From: Mesorhizobium sp. ES1-1
GTDB taxonomy: Bacteria; Pseudomonadota; Alphaproteobacteria; Rhizobiales; Rhizobiaceae
Assembly (NCBI RefSeq): GCF_020164785.1
Contig: NZ_JAIUGX010000015.1
Span: 62,001 to 126,000 of the forward strand
Direction of reading: 5' to 3'
DNA: 64,000 nt
Below, piece after piece: positions 49,508 through 57,920 of the stretch. The notes below the pieces were generated by a model. The model saw nothing but the letters and a program-made list of their open reading frames with translations. It was not told the origin of the DNA and made no database searches. Position 1 is the first letter of the stretch. Every line of letters starts with the position of its first letter. The translations under genes and the position numbers were made by a program.

Positions 49508-50410
49508 CTATTGCTGATCGGCGTACATCAGCCTTGTCTTGCTGTCGGCCATTTGAGGCGACAGGCTGCGCTGGATCAGCGCCTCGACATGGTCGTTGCG
49601 CTGGCGGGCGCTGTCGGCGCCCATCACAACCACGACGAGCTGGCGGCCGTCGGCATTGTAGGAGGTGACGATGTTGAAGCCGGAGGCCCTGATATAGCCG
49701 GTCTTGATACCGTCGACGCCGCGCACGCGGCCCAGCATGTCGTTGTGGCCGCGCACCAGCCTGCCGCGGAACATGAAGTCGCTTTCGGAGAAATAATGGA
49801 AGTGCTGCGGGAAGCGCTGGCGCAGCGCCATGCCGAGCACCGCCATGTCGCGCGCGGTCGTGTGCTGGTCGTCGTCGGGCAGGCCCGAGGCGTTGCGAAA
49901 CACGGTCCCGGTCATGCCGAGCTGGCGCGCCTTGGCGGTCATCTGCGCGGCGAACTGCTCCTCCGAGCCGCCGAGATACTCGCCCACCGCCACCGCGACG
50001 TCATTGGCCGATTTGACGACGATGGCGCGGATAGCCGAATCGACATCAATGGTCTCGCCGCGCCGGAAGCGCATCTTGGTGGGCGGCTGCGAGGCGGCAT
50101 GGTCCGAAACCGGTATCTGCGTTTCCTTGCTGATGCGGCCGGATTCCAGGGCCTCGAACAGGAGATAAAGCGTCATCATTTTGGTCAGCGACGCGGGATA
50201 GCGCTGCGCGGTGGAGTTGACCTCGAAGAGCTGCTTGCCGGTCCTGGCGTCGATGACGAGGGCAGCGTATTTCTGCTGCGGCGCCGGCACCGCCAGCACG
50301 GTTTCGGGCGGCGGCATGGCTGTCGTGCAGCCGGCGACCAGCAGCAACAGGCCAAGGGCTGCGAGAACTCTCTGGATGAGCGGCAAAGAACGCGAATTGG
50401 GCAAGGGCAA
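49508..50410 (-). CDS. D-alanyl-D-alanine carboxypeptidase (S11, lipoprotein-like N-terminus)
   Basis: About 300 aa. Penicillin-binding motifs: SxxK in YPASLTKMMTLYLLFEAL, SxN in VVKSANDVAVAVGEYL, KTG in VDGIKTGYIRASGF. The N-terminus has a lipobox-like LLLLVAGCTTA, so it is probably an outer- or inner-membrane lipoprotein trimming peptidoglycan peptides. No ATG lies at the right place; the likely start is TTG at 50410 (50404 or 50386 are alternatives). A longer frame to 51082 runs through the divergent neighbour and is rejected. Confidence 0.85.
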   Translation of the reverse strand: MPLPNSRSLPLIQRVLAALGLLLLVAGCTTAMPPPETVLAVPAPQQKYAALVIDARTGKQLFEVNSTAQRYPASLTKMMTLYLLFEALESGRISKETQIPVSDHAASQPPTKMRFRRGETIDVDSAIRAIVVKSANDVAVAVGEYLGGSEEQFAAQMTAKARQLGMTGTVFRNASGLPDDDQHTTARDMAVLGMALRQRFPQHFHYFSESDFMFRGRLVRGHNDMLGRVRGVDGIKTGYIRASGFNIVTSYNADGRQLVVVVMGADSARQRNDHVEALIQRSLSPQMADSKTRLMYADQQ

Positions 50411-50641
50411 GTCTGTCAGGTCAAGCTGTTGCTGAGATGAGGCGAAGCTAACGTAACCCGATTGCCGCGTCCATTTGGTTAATGGCGCCCATACAAAGGG
50501 ATTGTGGGGGATTGTCCAGCCCCTTGTTGGGGCCTGGCAAATCGCAGCTTGCAAAGAGCTGATGCGAAATGCTGGTCGCGGCGCTTGCACAAGCGGCGCC
50601 GACAGGGTTCTGCTTGCGTCTCCACAAACAGTGAGAGCGCC

Positions 50642-51742
50642 ATGACCATCAGCACCATCAAAGCCAAGGGCATTTCGGTTTCGCTCGACCTCACGGTCGG
50701 CCATCTCGCCGACATGGTCGTCGACAGCGGCGGACGCCAGCTGCGGCCGCTGCATCGCGCGCCCTGGATCGACGAGCCGCGCGACACGCTGCCGAAGGAT
50801 CTGCCCGAGGGCACGGTGCGGCTGTCGGGCGACTTCCTCTGCGCGCCGTTCTCGCGCAGCGATGTCGAGGAGGCGCCGCTGCATGGCTGGCCGGCCAACA
50901 GTGCGTGGGATATCGTCGAGAGCGGCGCCACCTCGGATGGCTGGCGCGCGCTCTATCGCCTGCGCCACAAGGTGATGGGCGCGACGGTCGACAAGATCCT
51001 GACGCTGCGCGACGACCACCCCTTCCTCTACCAGGAACATGTGTTCGCCGGCGGCCAGGGCGCTATCTCGGTCGCCCACCACCCGATGGTCGCGATGAAG
51101 GGTGGCGGCAGGCTGGCCTTTTCACCGAAGCGGTTCGCCGCAACGCTGGACGAGCCGCTCGAGCCGGATCCGGCGCGGGGCCGCTTCAAGCTGGCCTATC
51201 CGGCGCGCTCTGCAGATCTCGGCCATTTCCCAGCCACCGGCGGCGGCACGCTCGACCTCACCGAATACAGGATGGAGGACCGCCGCGAGGATTTCGTGAC
51301 CCTGGTCGAGGCCGATCATGGCGGGCCAGGCTGGACGGCGTTGGCACGCACGGCCGAAGACGACCTGGTGCTGGTGCTGAAGAACCCAGCCGAGCTGCCG
51401 GTCACCATGCTCTGGCTCAGCAATGGCGGGCGCGATTACGCGCCCTGGAGCGGACGCCATCTCGGCGTGCTCGGCATCGAGGACGGCCGCGCCGCCATCG
51501 GCCATGCCGCCTCGGTTGGCGACAATTGGTTGAAACGCGAAGGCGTGGCGACCGCGTTCACGCTGGGCGGGGGCCAAGACGTCTCCTTCCGCCATGTCAT
51601 CGGCGCCATGAAGCTGTCCGGTGGCGAACCGCCGCGGCAGGTCACCACAGAGGGTGGCCGCATGCGGCTGGCCGGCGCCTCGTCATGGGAGGTTCCCTTC
51701 GATAGCGATTTCCTGCGGATAGGGCCGCGCACGGCCTCGTGA
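50642..51742 (+). CDS. Conserved protein, galactose-mutarotase-like fold suspected
   Basis: 366 aa from ATG 50642. Features such as LRPLHRAPWIDEPRDTLPKD, RLSGDFLCAPFSRSDVEEAP, PFLYQEHVFAGGQGAISVAH and VTMLWLSNGGRDYAPWSGRH recall the beta-sandwich of aldose-epimerase-like proteins. I cannot identify catalytic residues, so an enzymatic role is not claimed. It lies upstream of the FrcK-like kinase on the same strand, hinting at sugar metabolism. Confidence 0.7.
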   Translation: MTISTIKAKGISVSLDLTVGHLADMVVDSGGRQLRPLHRAPWIDEPRDTLPKDLPEGTVRLSGDFLCAPFSRSDVEEAPLHGWPANSAWDIVESGATSDGWRALYRLRHKVMGATVDKILTLRDDHPFLYQEHVFAGGQGAISVAHHPMVAMKGGGRLAFSPKRFAATLDEPLEPDPARGRFKLAYPARSADLGHFPATGGGTLDLTEYRMEDRREDFVTLVEADHGGPGWTALARTAEDDLVLVLKNPAELPVTMLWLSNGGRDYAPWSGRHLGVLGIEDGRAAIGHAASVGDNWLKREGVATAFTLGGGQDVSFRHVIGAMKLSGGEPPRQVTTEGGRMRLAGASSWEVPFDSDFLRIGPRTAS

Positions 51743-51827
51743 GCGGGGTGGGCACGGTTTGAAATTTCGGCGCATTGCAGCCAAGATGTGAGCGAAACAT
51801 CATGCCGACCAACCAAGGGAGGCTCCC

Positions 51828-52448
51828 ATGTCCGAACTAGCCCACCTCGCCGCCACCATCTTCAAGCGCGCCGGCAAGGCGCCGCGATTCACCGTCGCCA
51901 TCGCCGGTCCGCCGGGGGCCGGCAAATCGACGCTGTCGGCGGGCCTGCATGATTTGCTGCCGGACGGTGCCGCGGAAGTGGTGCCGATGGACGGCTTCCA
52001 CTTCGACGACATCGTGCTCGAACGGCGCGGGCTGCGCGCGCGCAAGGGAGCACCGGAAACCTTCGACTTCGCCGGCTTCGAAACGCTGCTGAAGCGCATC
52101 CGTGCCGGAGAGCCCGATATTGCCATTCCGGTCTTCGACCGCAGCATGGAGCTGTCGCGCGCGGCCGCCTCGATCGTCGGCGCCGACACCAAGTTCATCC
52201 TGGTGGAAGGCAATTACCTGCTGCTCGACGAGGAACCATGGTCGCGGCTGGCGCCGCTGTTCGACTTCACGATCTTTGTCGACGTGCCGCGCGATGAGCT
52301 CAAACGACGGCTGCTGGAGCGCTGGCACGGCCACGGCCGCTCGGACGAGGACGCACGGGCCTGGATCGCCTCCAACGACATGCCAAATATCGATCGAGTG
52401 CTCGCCCGTCGCCGGCCCGCCGATCTGGTATACGGCCGGCCGTGCTGA
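51828..52448 (+). CDS. FrcK-like / uridine-kinase-family P-loop kinase
   Basis: 206 aa. Walker A AIAGPPGAGKSTLSAGLHDL (about residue 25), substrate-binding VVPMDGFHFDDIVLERRGLR, and later VEGNYLLLDEEPWSRLAPLF with FVDVPRDELKRRLLERWHGHG, the standard pattern of the phosphoribulokinase/uridine kinase/panK-like group. FrcK of S. meliloti, in the fructose ABC-transporter locus, belongs here. No transporter genes are adjacent, so the substrate is open. Confidence 0.85.
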   Translation: MSELAHLAATIFKRAGKAPRFTVAIAGPPGAGKSTLSAGLHDLLPDGAAEVVPMDGFHFDDIVLERRGLRARKGAPETFDFAGFETLLKRIRAGEPDIAIPVFDRSMELSRAAASIVGADTKFILVEGNYLLLDEEPWSRLAPLFDFTIFVDVPRDELKRRLLERWHGHGRSDEDARAWIASNDMPNIDRVLARRRPADLVYGRPC

Positions 52449-52556
52449 CCCCGTATTCGACCACCGGCCTGATCCGCGCCGCCATCGAGGGGAACCTTAA
52501 GACTTTCAGGCCGTTAGTGGGCATATTGCGAATTGCGCCAGAGAGGATCTCTTCCA

Positions 52557-52976
52557 ATGGCAACCAAGGCAAAGACAGTCGCGCCCGGTCGGGCCAAGGC
52601 AACCCAGCCCAAGGCCAACCAGTCCAAGGCTACTCAATCCAGGTCCGCTCAGCCGAAGGCCGCCGCCAAGACAGGCGCGGACGCGGGCGCAGCCGTCGCC
52701 GAACGCTCCAAGGAGGCCAAGCCGGCCTTCGGCAAGGCAGCGCCGAAGAAAGTGATTCCGGTCGCCGCCAAGGCGGCGCCCAAGGCGGCAAGGGCCAAGA
52801 GGCCGGCAAACACGGATGACTCGATCTCCGGCAGCGCAATGCGCACGGTCAAGGCCGCCGCCAACGTCGCCGCAGGCGCGGTGGTCGTCGCGGCAAAGGG
52901 CACCGCTTCGCTCGCAGCGTCCATGATCGGCAGGGGCGAGGGTTCGAAAGCCAAGGCGAAGGCGGCGGCCAAGTAG
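52557..52976 (+). CDS. Ala/Lys-rich histone-like protein
   Basis: 139 aa from ATG 52557. About half of the residues are Ala or Lys (KATQPKANQSKATQSRSAQP, AAPKAARAKRP), like the lysine-rich tails of bacterial histone H1-like proteins. A hydrophobic Ala/Val segment (ANVAAGAVVVAAKGTASLAA, about residues 105-125) is unusual for a DNA-binding protein and might be a membrane helix. Low complexity makes any family assignment unreliable. Confidence 0.7.
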   Translation: MATKAKTVAPGRAKATQPKANQSKATQSRSAQPKAAAKTGADAGAAVAERSKEAKPAFGKAAPKKVIPVAAKAAPKAARAKRPANTDDSISGSAMRTVKAAANVAAGAVVVAAKGTASLAASMIGRGEGSKAKAKAAAK

Positions 52977-53022
52977 TTTCCGACATCAGCCGTCATCCCT
53001 CGGGTTTCCCGGGGAGCTCAAG

Positions 53023-53727
53023 TCAGGGCTTGGCCGGAATGGTCAGGCCTTCTTGCACGGCCGGCCTAGCCAGGCTTCGATCCAGCCATGCGACGACATT
53101 GGCGAACTGGTCGAAGCCGACCAGTTCACGCGCGTCATAGAAGCCGATCAGGTTACGCACCCAGCCGACGAGCGAGATATCGGCTATGGTGTAATCGTTC
53201 CCCATGATCCATTTGCGGCCTTTCAATCTGCCGTTGAGGACGCCGAGCAACCGCCGCGATTCATCGCGGTAGCGCTCCAGCGGACGCTTGTCGGCGATCT
53301 CGCGGCCGGCGAATTTGTGGAAAAAGCCGAGCTGGCCGAACATCGGACCGACCGCGGCCATCTGAAAAAAGACCCATTGGATGGTCTCATAGCGCCGCGC
53401 CGCGTCCACCGGGATGAGAAGACCGGTCTTCTCGGCGAGATAAAGCAGAATGGCGCCGGATTCGAACAGACCGATTGGTTTGCCGCCGGGACCATTCGGG
53501 TCGATGATGGCCGGGATCTTGCCATTGGGATTGAGCGACAGGAATTCCGGCGTCCAGCTTTCATCCTTGCCGATGTTGACCAGATGCGGCTCGTAAGGCA
53601 GGCCGAGTTCTTCCAACGCGATGGACACTTTCACGCCGTTCGGCGTCGGCGCGGAATAGAGCTGGATCCGGTCGGGATGGCTGGCCGGCCAGCGCGTTGC
53701 GATCGGAAAGGCGGAAAGGTCGGCCAT
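53023..53727 (-). CDS. Glutathione S-transferase family protein
   Basis: 234 aa from ATG 53727. N-terminal thioredoxin-like domain: PTPNGVKVSIALEELGLPYE, PEFLSLNPNGKIPAIIDPNG, GLFESGAILLYLAEKTG (the FES motif that binds glutathione). C-terminal helical domain includes YTIADISLVGWVRNL. Asn follows the position where many GSTs have Ser/Cys (TPNGVK), as in the YfcG/YghU-type disulfide-reductase GSTs. Confidence 0.92.
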   Translation of the reverse strand: MADLSAFPIATRWPASHPDRIQLYSAPTPNGVKVSIALEELGLPYEPHLVNIGKDESWTPEFLSLNPNGKIPAIIDPNGPGGKPIGLFESGAILLYLAEKTGLLIPVDAARRYETIQWVFFQMAAVGPMFGQLGFFHKFAGREIADKRPLERYRDESRRLLGVLNGRLKGRKWIMGNDYTIADISLVGWVRNLIGFYDARELVGFDQFANVVAWLDRSLARPAVQEGLTIPAKP

Positions 53728-53870
53728 GGGAACTCCTGAATGCGGGGATTGACGCCGTAGGGCGGGACCCGGCTGGTGAGCCAGACGTAGGACGCCGCAG
53801 CTGATGATCAATACGCGCTAGAGTTTTTGTCCGGCACGAATTTTCCCGCAGCAATGCCAGCGTTAACCGC

Positions 53871-55079
53871 TCAAACGGCCTTGAAGGCCAGCACCGCGTT
53901 GGTGCCGCCGAAGGCGAAGCCGTTGCTGATCGCGGCGCGCACCTTGCGTTCGCGCGCCACATTCGGCGTTACATCGAGGTCGCATTCCGGGTCGGCTTCA
54001 CGGAAATTGGCGGTCGGCGGCACAATTCCCTCGCGGATGGCATTGACGCAGGCGATCATTTCGAGCGCGCCCGATGCGCCGAGGCAGTGGGCATGCATCG
54101 ACTTGGTCGACGATACCGACAGCTTGTAGGCGGCGTCGCCGAAGACCCGCTTGATCGCCGCCGTCTCGATCTGGTCGTTGGCCTTGGTTCCGGTGCCGTG
54201 GGCATTGAGATAGTCGACATCCTCGGGATTGAGCCCGGCGTCTGCCAGACAGGCGCGCATTGCGGCGGTCGGTCCTTCGATGGTCGGCGCCACGATGTCG
54301 GAGGCGTCGGCGGAGAGACCGGCGCCGGCAACTTCGGCCAGGATGGTGGCGCCCCGCGCCATGGCATGCTCGTAGCTTTCCAGCACGGCCATGCCGGCCC
54401 CCTCGCCGAGCGACAGGCCCTGACGATCCGCCGAGAATGGCCGGCAGGTATCGGGCGCCAGCACCCGCAACGCTTCCCAACCTTTCAAGATACCCCAGAC
54501 CAGCGGCGCATCGGTGCCCCCGGCGACCATGACATCGGCGCGGCCGAGCCTAATCTGGTCGACTGCCGATGCGATGGCATGGTTGGACGATGAGCAGGCG
54601 GAGGTGACGCCGAAGACGGGGCCGCGCAGGCCGAGATTCATGCTGACCTGGCCGGACGCCGCGCTCGGCATCACCTTCGGCACGGTGAAGATGCCGGCGC
54701 GATTCCTGCCCTCGAGCAGGATGGCGCGATAATTCTCTTCGATCGCTTCCCAGCCGCAGACACCGACGCCGACGACGGTGCCCATCCGGTAGGTGGTGGC
54801 GTCATCGGAAACCAAGCCGGACTGCTGCAGCGCCTCTCGTGCCGCGATCACGGCCAGCAGGCTGAAACGGTCCATCGATACGAGCTGCTTGCGGTCTATG
54901 CCGTGATCGGGAAGCGTCTTGATCTCGCAGCCGACCTTGACCTTCAAATCATGCAGCTGCGGGCTGCTTATGGCCCCGATCGCCGAACGGCCGGCGCGCA
55001 TCTCGTTCCAGATGGCGGCCGCGTCGGCGCCGAGGCCGCAAATGCCGCCCATGCCCGTGATGACGACACGTGTGCGCAT
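53871..55079 (-). CDS. NodE-like beta-ketoacyl-ACP synthase II
   Basis: 402 aa. KAS II fold with catalytic Cys in FGVTSACSSSNHAIASAVDQ, His in NAHGTGTKANDQIETAAIKR and His in STKSMHAHCLGASGALEMIA. Along its length it reads like rhizobial NodE rather than housekeeping FabF, for example MRTRVVITGMGGICGLGADA, DHGIDRKQLVSMDRFSLLAV and GVGVCGWEAIEENYR. NodE with NodF makes polyunsaturated acyl chains of Nod factors. Here the pair lies in chromosomal surroundings, so its product is probably another special fatty acid. 5 nt from the ACP gene. Confidence 0.9.
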   Translation of the reverse strand: MRTRVVITGMGGICGLGADAAAIWNEMRAGRSAIGAISSPQLHDLKVKVGCEIKTLPDHGIDRKQLVSMDRFSLLAVIAAREALQQSGLVSDDATTYRMGTVVGVGVCGWEAIEENYRAILLEGRNRAGIFTVPKVMPSAASGQVSMNLGLRGPVFGVTSACSSSNHAIASAVDQIRLGRADVMVAGGTDAPLVWGILKGWEALRVLAPDTCRPFSADRQGLSLGEGAGMAVLESYEHAMARGATILAEVAGAGLSADASDIVAPTIEGPTAAMRACLADAGLNPEDVDYLNAHGTGTKANDQIETAAIKRVFGDAAYKLSVSSTKSMHAHCLGASGALEMIACVNAIREGIVPPTANFREADPECDLDVTPNVARERKVRAAISNGFAFGGTNAVLAFKAV

Positions 55080-55084
55080 TCAGT

Positions 55085-55339
55085 TCAGGCTTTTTTCGCG
55101 ATCAGAGCGCGAACTGCTTCGACCATGTCGCCGACATTCTTCAAATTGCTCCAGGCATCGACCGTGTTCATCTCGATCTCGATGCCATACTCTTCCTCGA
55201 GATCGAAAATGATCTCGGTCAGCTCGAGCGAATGAATACCAAGCGAGGTCAGCTCGGTGTTAGCGGTGATTTCCTCGCCACCCGGCTCGGCATGAGCCTT
55301 GATCTTGGCGATGATATCCGTTGCCAGCTGGTCGGCCAT
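55085..55339 (-). CDS. NodF-like acyl carrier protein
   Basis: 84 aa, acidic. ELTSLGIHSLELTEIIFDLE carries the phosphopantetheine-attachment serine. The C-terminus, EIEMNTVDAWSNLKNVGDMV followed by EAVRALIAKKA, closely matches NodF. The attachment motif is HSL instead of the nearly universal DSL, because the codon is CAT where GAT is expected. It precedes the NodE-like gene on the same strand and is divergent from ureD across about 210 bp. Confidence 0.88.
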   Translation of the reverse strand: MADQLATDIIAKIKAHAEPGGEEITANTELTSLGIHSLELTEIIFDLEEEYGIEIEMNTVDAWSNLKNVGDMVEAVRALIAKKA

Positions 55340-55549
55340 TCGGTAGTCCCCACTGTCGCGTTTCCCGACGCCAACTGAGCAGCGTCTTTTTTTCTCCTGG
55401 TATCAACCCGCCGGCGTCGCTCCGCACCCGCCAAGCGCCGCATGACCGTACCAAGGTGTTTCCCTCTATAGAAACCCAGACCTTGTCAAGCAACAAGCTA
55501 GTTGAGGCCGCATATCGACAAAGCCGCCGGAGTGCTTAACGTGCGAGGC

Positions 55550-56383
55550 ATGAATACGATCCTGCATGGGGCGATTTCGACGCAACGCGTCGCTGGCACG
55601 GCGCGGCTTTCCTGCGCCGTCGGCGACGGCCGCACGCGCCTGCGCCGGCTCTACCAGGACGGCGCCGCCAAGATCAGGATGCCGGCTGTTTCAGGCGATC
55701 CGCTCGAAGCGGTGCTGATCAACACCGCCGGTGGCATGACCGGCGGCGACCGTCTCGGATGGGGCGTGGAGATCGAAGCGGCAGGGTCGGCGTCCATCAC
55801 GACCCAGGCCTGCGAGAAAGTCTATCGTGCCGCCTCGGACCGAGCCGAGGTTCGGGTTAGGCTGAGCGTCGGCGAAAATGGCCGGGTCGCCTGGCTTCCG
55901 CAGGAAACCATCGTCTTCGACCGGGCGGCTTTTGCCCGCACGCTCGACGTCGACCTTGCCGCCGACGCCGAGGCGCTGGTGCTGGAAGCCACCGTCTTTG
56001 GCCGCCTGGCGATGGGCGAGCGTGCCGCGCAGGGCACTTTCCATGACCGATGGCGCGTTAGTCAGGGTGGTTCGCTCATCCATGCCGAGGATTTCCGCAT
56101 CGGGCCTGATATCGCGGCGGCGCTCGGTCGCCCGGCTGTCGCCGACGGCGCTATCGCCATCGCGACGGTGTTGCTGGTGTCGCCAAGGGCGGAATCTCTG
56201 CTCGGTCCGGCGCTGGAAATCGTCGGCGGCGAAGGGAGCGCAAGCTTCTGGAGCGTGAAGAAATCTGGCAAGCTTCTTGCGAGGCTTCATGCCGGGGATG
56301 GCTACCAGTTGCGCCAGCGGTTGGTTCCCCTCGTAGAACTGCTCAACGGTAGGGCGGGGCTGCCCAAATTATGGTCACTGTGA
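55550..56383 (+). CDS. ureD: Urease accessory protein UreD
   Basis: 277 aa from ATG 55550 (MNTILHGAISTQRVAGTARL); a GTG nine bases upstream is also possible. Matches UreD: AAKIRMPAVSGDPLEAVLIN, TAGGMTGGDRLGWGVEIEAA, SASITTQACEKVYRA. UreD is the scaffold that binds apo-urease and recruits UreF and UreG for nickel insertion. First gene of the urease operon. Confidence 0.95.
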   Translation: MNTILHGAISTQRVAGTARLSCAVGDGRTRLRRLYQDGAAKIRMPAVSGDPLEAVLINTAGGMTGGDRLGWGVEIEAAGSASITTQACEKVYRAASDRAEVRVRLSVGENGRVAWLPQETIVFDRAAFARTLDVDLAADAEALVLEATVFGRLAMGERAAQGTFHDRWRVSQGGSLIHAEDFRIGPDIAAALGRPAVADGAIAIATVLLVSPRAESLLGPALEIVGGEGSASFWSVKKSGKLLARLHAGDGYQLRQRLVPLVELLNGRAGLPKLWSL

Positions 56384-56411
56384 CTCTATCCACGCAAGTC
56401 CGGGAACACGC

Positions 56412-56714
56412 ATGAACCTGACGCCGAGGGAAAAAGACAAGCTGCTGATCGCCATGGCGGCCGTCGTGGCGCGCAAGCGGCTCGAACGCGGCGTCAAGCT
56501 CAATCATCCGGAAGCCGTCGCACTGATCACCGACTTCGTTGTCGAGGGCGCCCGCGACGGCCGCCCGGTCGCCGAGCTGATGGAGGCCGGCGCCCATGTC
56601 GTTACCCGCTCGCAGGTGATGGAGGGCATAGCCGAGATGATCCATGACGTGCAGGTCGAGGCGACCTTTCCGGATGGCACCAAGCTGGTGACCGTGCACG
56701 AACCGATCCGGTGA
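56412..56714 (+). CDS. ureA: Urease gamma subunit
   Basis: 100 aa, exactly the family length. MNLTPREKDKLLIAMAAVVA, RKRLERGVKLNHPEAVALIT and GRPVAELMEAGAHVVTRSQV are UreA signatures. Structural subunit of the nickel urease trimer with UreB and UreC. Separate from ureB here, as in other alphaproteobacteria, with two extra genes between. Confidence 0.97.
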   Translation: MNLTPREKDKLLIAMAAVVARKRLERGVKLNHPEAVALITDFVVEGARDGRPVAELMEAGAHVVTRSQVMEGIAEMIHDVQVEATFPDGTKLVTVHEPIR

Positions 56715-56731
56715 GCGGAAGGACAGGAACG

Positions 56732-56989
56732 ATGCTGGAGCTGCGCCCAAACTGCGAATGCTGCGACAAGGACTTGCCGCCGGACGCGAAGGACGCATTG
56801 ATCTGTACCTTCGAGTGCACCTTCTGCACCAATTGCGCCGAAAACATACTGGGCGGCGTCTGCCCCAATTGCGGCGGCAATTTCTCGGCGCGGCCCATCC
56901 GGCCGGCGGCGATGCTGAAGAAACATCCTGCCTCGACTTTGCGCGTTCTCAAAGCTGAAGGCTGCGGCCCCGCCCGCAAGGCCGCCTAA
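56732..56989 (+). CDS. DUF1272 cysteine-rich protein
   Basis: 85 aa from ATG 56732. Contains paired cysteines NCECCDKDLPPDAKDALICT, FECTFCTNCAENILGGVCPN and CGG, the DUF1272 pattern, which looks like a zinc-ribbon. Function unknown. Position between ureA and hupE/ureJ, within the tightly spaced operon, suggests a role in metal handling or simply co-inheritance with urease genes. Confidence 0.9.
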   Translation: MLELRPNCECCDKDLPPDAKDALICTFECTFCTNCAENILGGVCPNCGGNFSARPIRPAAMLKKHPASTLRVLKAEGCGPARKAA

Positions 56990-57019
56990 CATCATGACCC
57001 GCGAACGAAAGGCAAATAA

Positions 57020-57607
57020 ATGATGTCCGTCAAACGCCTGTACCTCTCGGCGATCCTGCTGATGGCCGCTTCCGTGCCGGCCTATGCCCATGTCGGCATC
57101 GGCGCCACGTCCTCCTTCGCGGCCGGTTTCATGCACCCGCTGTCGGGCCTCGACCATATAACCGTGATGCTCGCCGTCGGCCTGTGGGCGGCGCTCAAGG
57201 GCGGCAAGGCGATATGGGCATGGCCCGCGGCTTTCGTCGGCGTATTGCTGGCCGGCGCCGCCCTCGCCATGGCGCAGGTGCAACTGCCGTTTGTCGAGCC
57301 GGGCATACTGGCTTCGGTGGTGGCGCTCGGGCTGCTGGTGGCGCTCGCGGTCGATCTGCCCGTCTCGGTGGGTGTCGCCACCATCGCACTGTTCGCTCTG
57401 TTCCACGGCCATGCTCACGGGACCGAAGTGCCCGAGAATGCCGGCGGGCTCGAATACATGGCCGGCTTCGCAATGGTGACGGCGCTGCTGCATGCGACCG
57501 GCATCGCTGCGGGCCTCGGGCTTGGCACGCGGTTTCGCGGCTTCGCCCGCGCCGCGGGCGCGGCCTGTGCGGCGGTCGGCGCCGGCCTCGTCCTTGGCGT
57601 TCTGTGA
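57020..57607 (+). CDS. ureJ: HupE/UreJ family nickel-permease-like protein
   Basis: 195 aa. A signal peptide (to AYAHVG) is followed by six membrane segments. The HupE/UreJ signature FMHPLSGLDHITVMLAVGLW has the conserved HPxxGxDH metal-binding pattern, and FHGHAHGTEVPENAGGLEYM supplies further His residues. It is thought to import nickel for the urease active site. Start is ATG 57020 or the next codon. Confidence 0.93.
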   Translation: MMSVKRLYLSAILLMAASVPAYAHVGIGATSSFAAGFMHPLSGLDHITVMLAVGLWAALKGGKAIWAWPAAFVGVLLAGAALAMAQVQLPFVEPGILASVVALGLLVALAVDLPVSVGVATIALFALFHGHAHGTEVPENAGGLEYMAGFAMVTALLHATGIAAGLGLGTRFRGFARAAGAACAAVGAGLVLGVL

Positions 57608-57611
57608 GGGC

Positions 57612-57920
57612 ATGATGATTCCGGGCGAAGTCATAACCGCCGACGGCGACATCGAGCTGAACAAGGGCCTGCCGACCGTCACGTTAAAAGTGGCCAACAG
57701 CGGCGACCGGCCGATCCAGGTCGGCAGCCACTATCATTTCTTCGAGACCAATGAGGGGCTGAAATTCGACCGCGAGCGCTCACGCGGCATGCGGCTCGAC
57801 ATCGCCGCCGGAACCGCCACGCGCTTCGAACCGGGACAGGAGCGTGACGTGACGCTGGTGCCGCTGGGCGGCAAGCGCGAGGTCTACGGATTCCGGCAGC
57901 AGGTTATGGGAAAGCTCTGA
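57612..57920 (+). CDS. ureB: Urease beta subunit
   Basis: 102 aa from ATG 57612 (MMIPGEVITADGDIELNKGL). UreB signatures: GDRPIQVGSHYHFFETNEGL, FDRERSRGMRLDIAAGTATR, FEPGQERDVTLVPLGGKREV. The stop codon shares one base with the ureC start (TGATG), so UreB and UreC are translationally coupled. Structural subunit. Confidence 0.97.
   Translation: MMIPGEVITADGDIELNKGLPTVTLKVANSGDRPIQVGSHYHFFETNEGLKFDRERSRGMRLDIAAGTATRFEPGQERDVTLVPLGGKREVYGFRQQVMGKL

Noticed and set aside
55340..55549. Nod box or sigma-70 promoter before the NodF-like gene
   Set aside because: TTGACA and TATAGA are present on the minus strand but only 13 bp apart, and I found no ATC-N9-GAT nod-box pattern.
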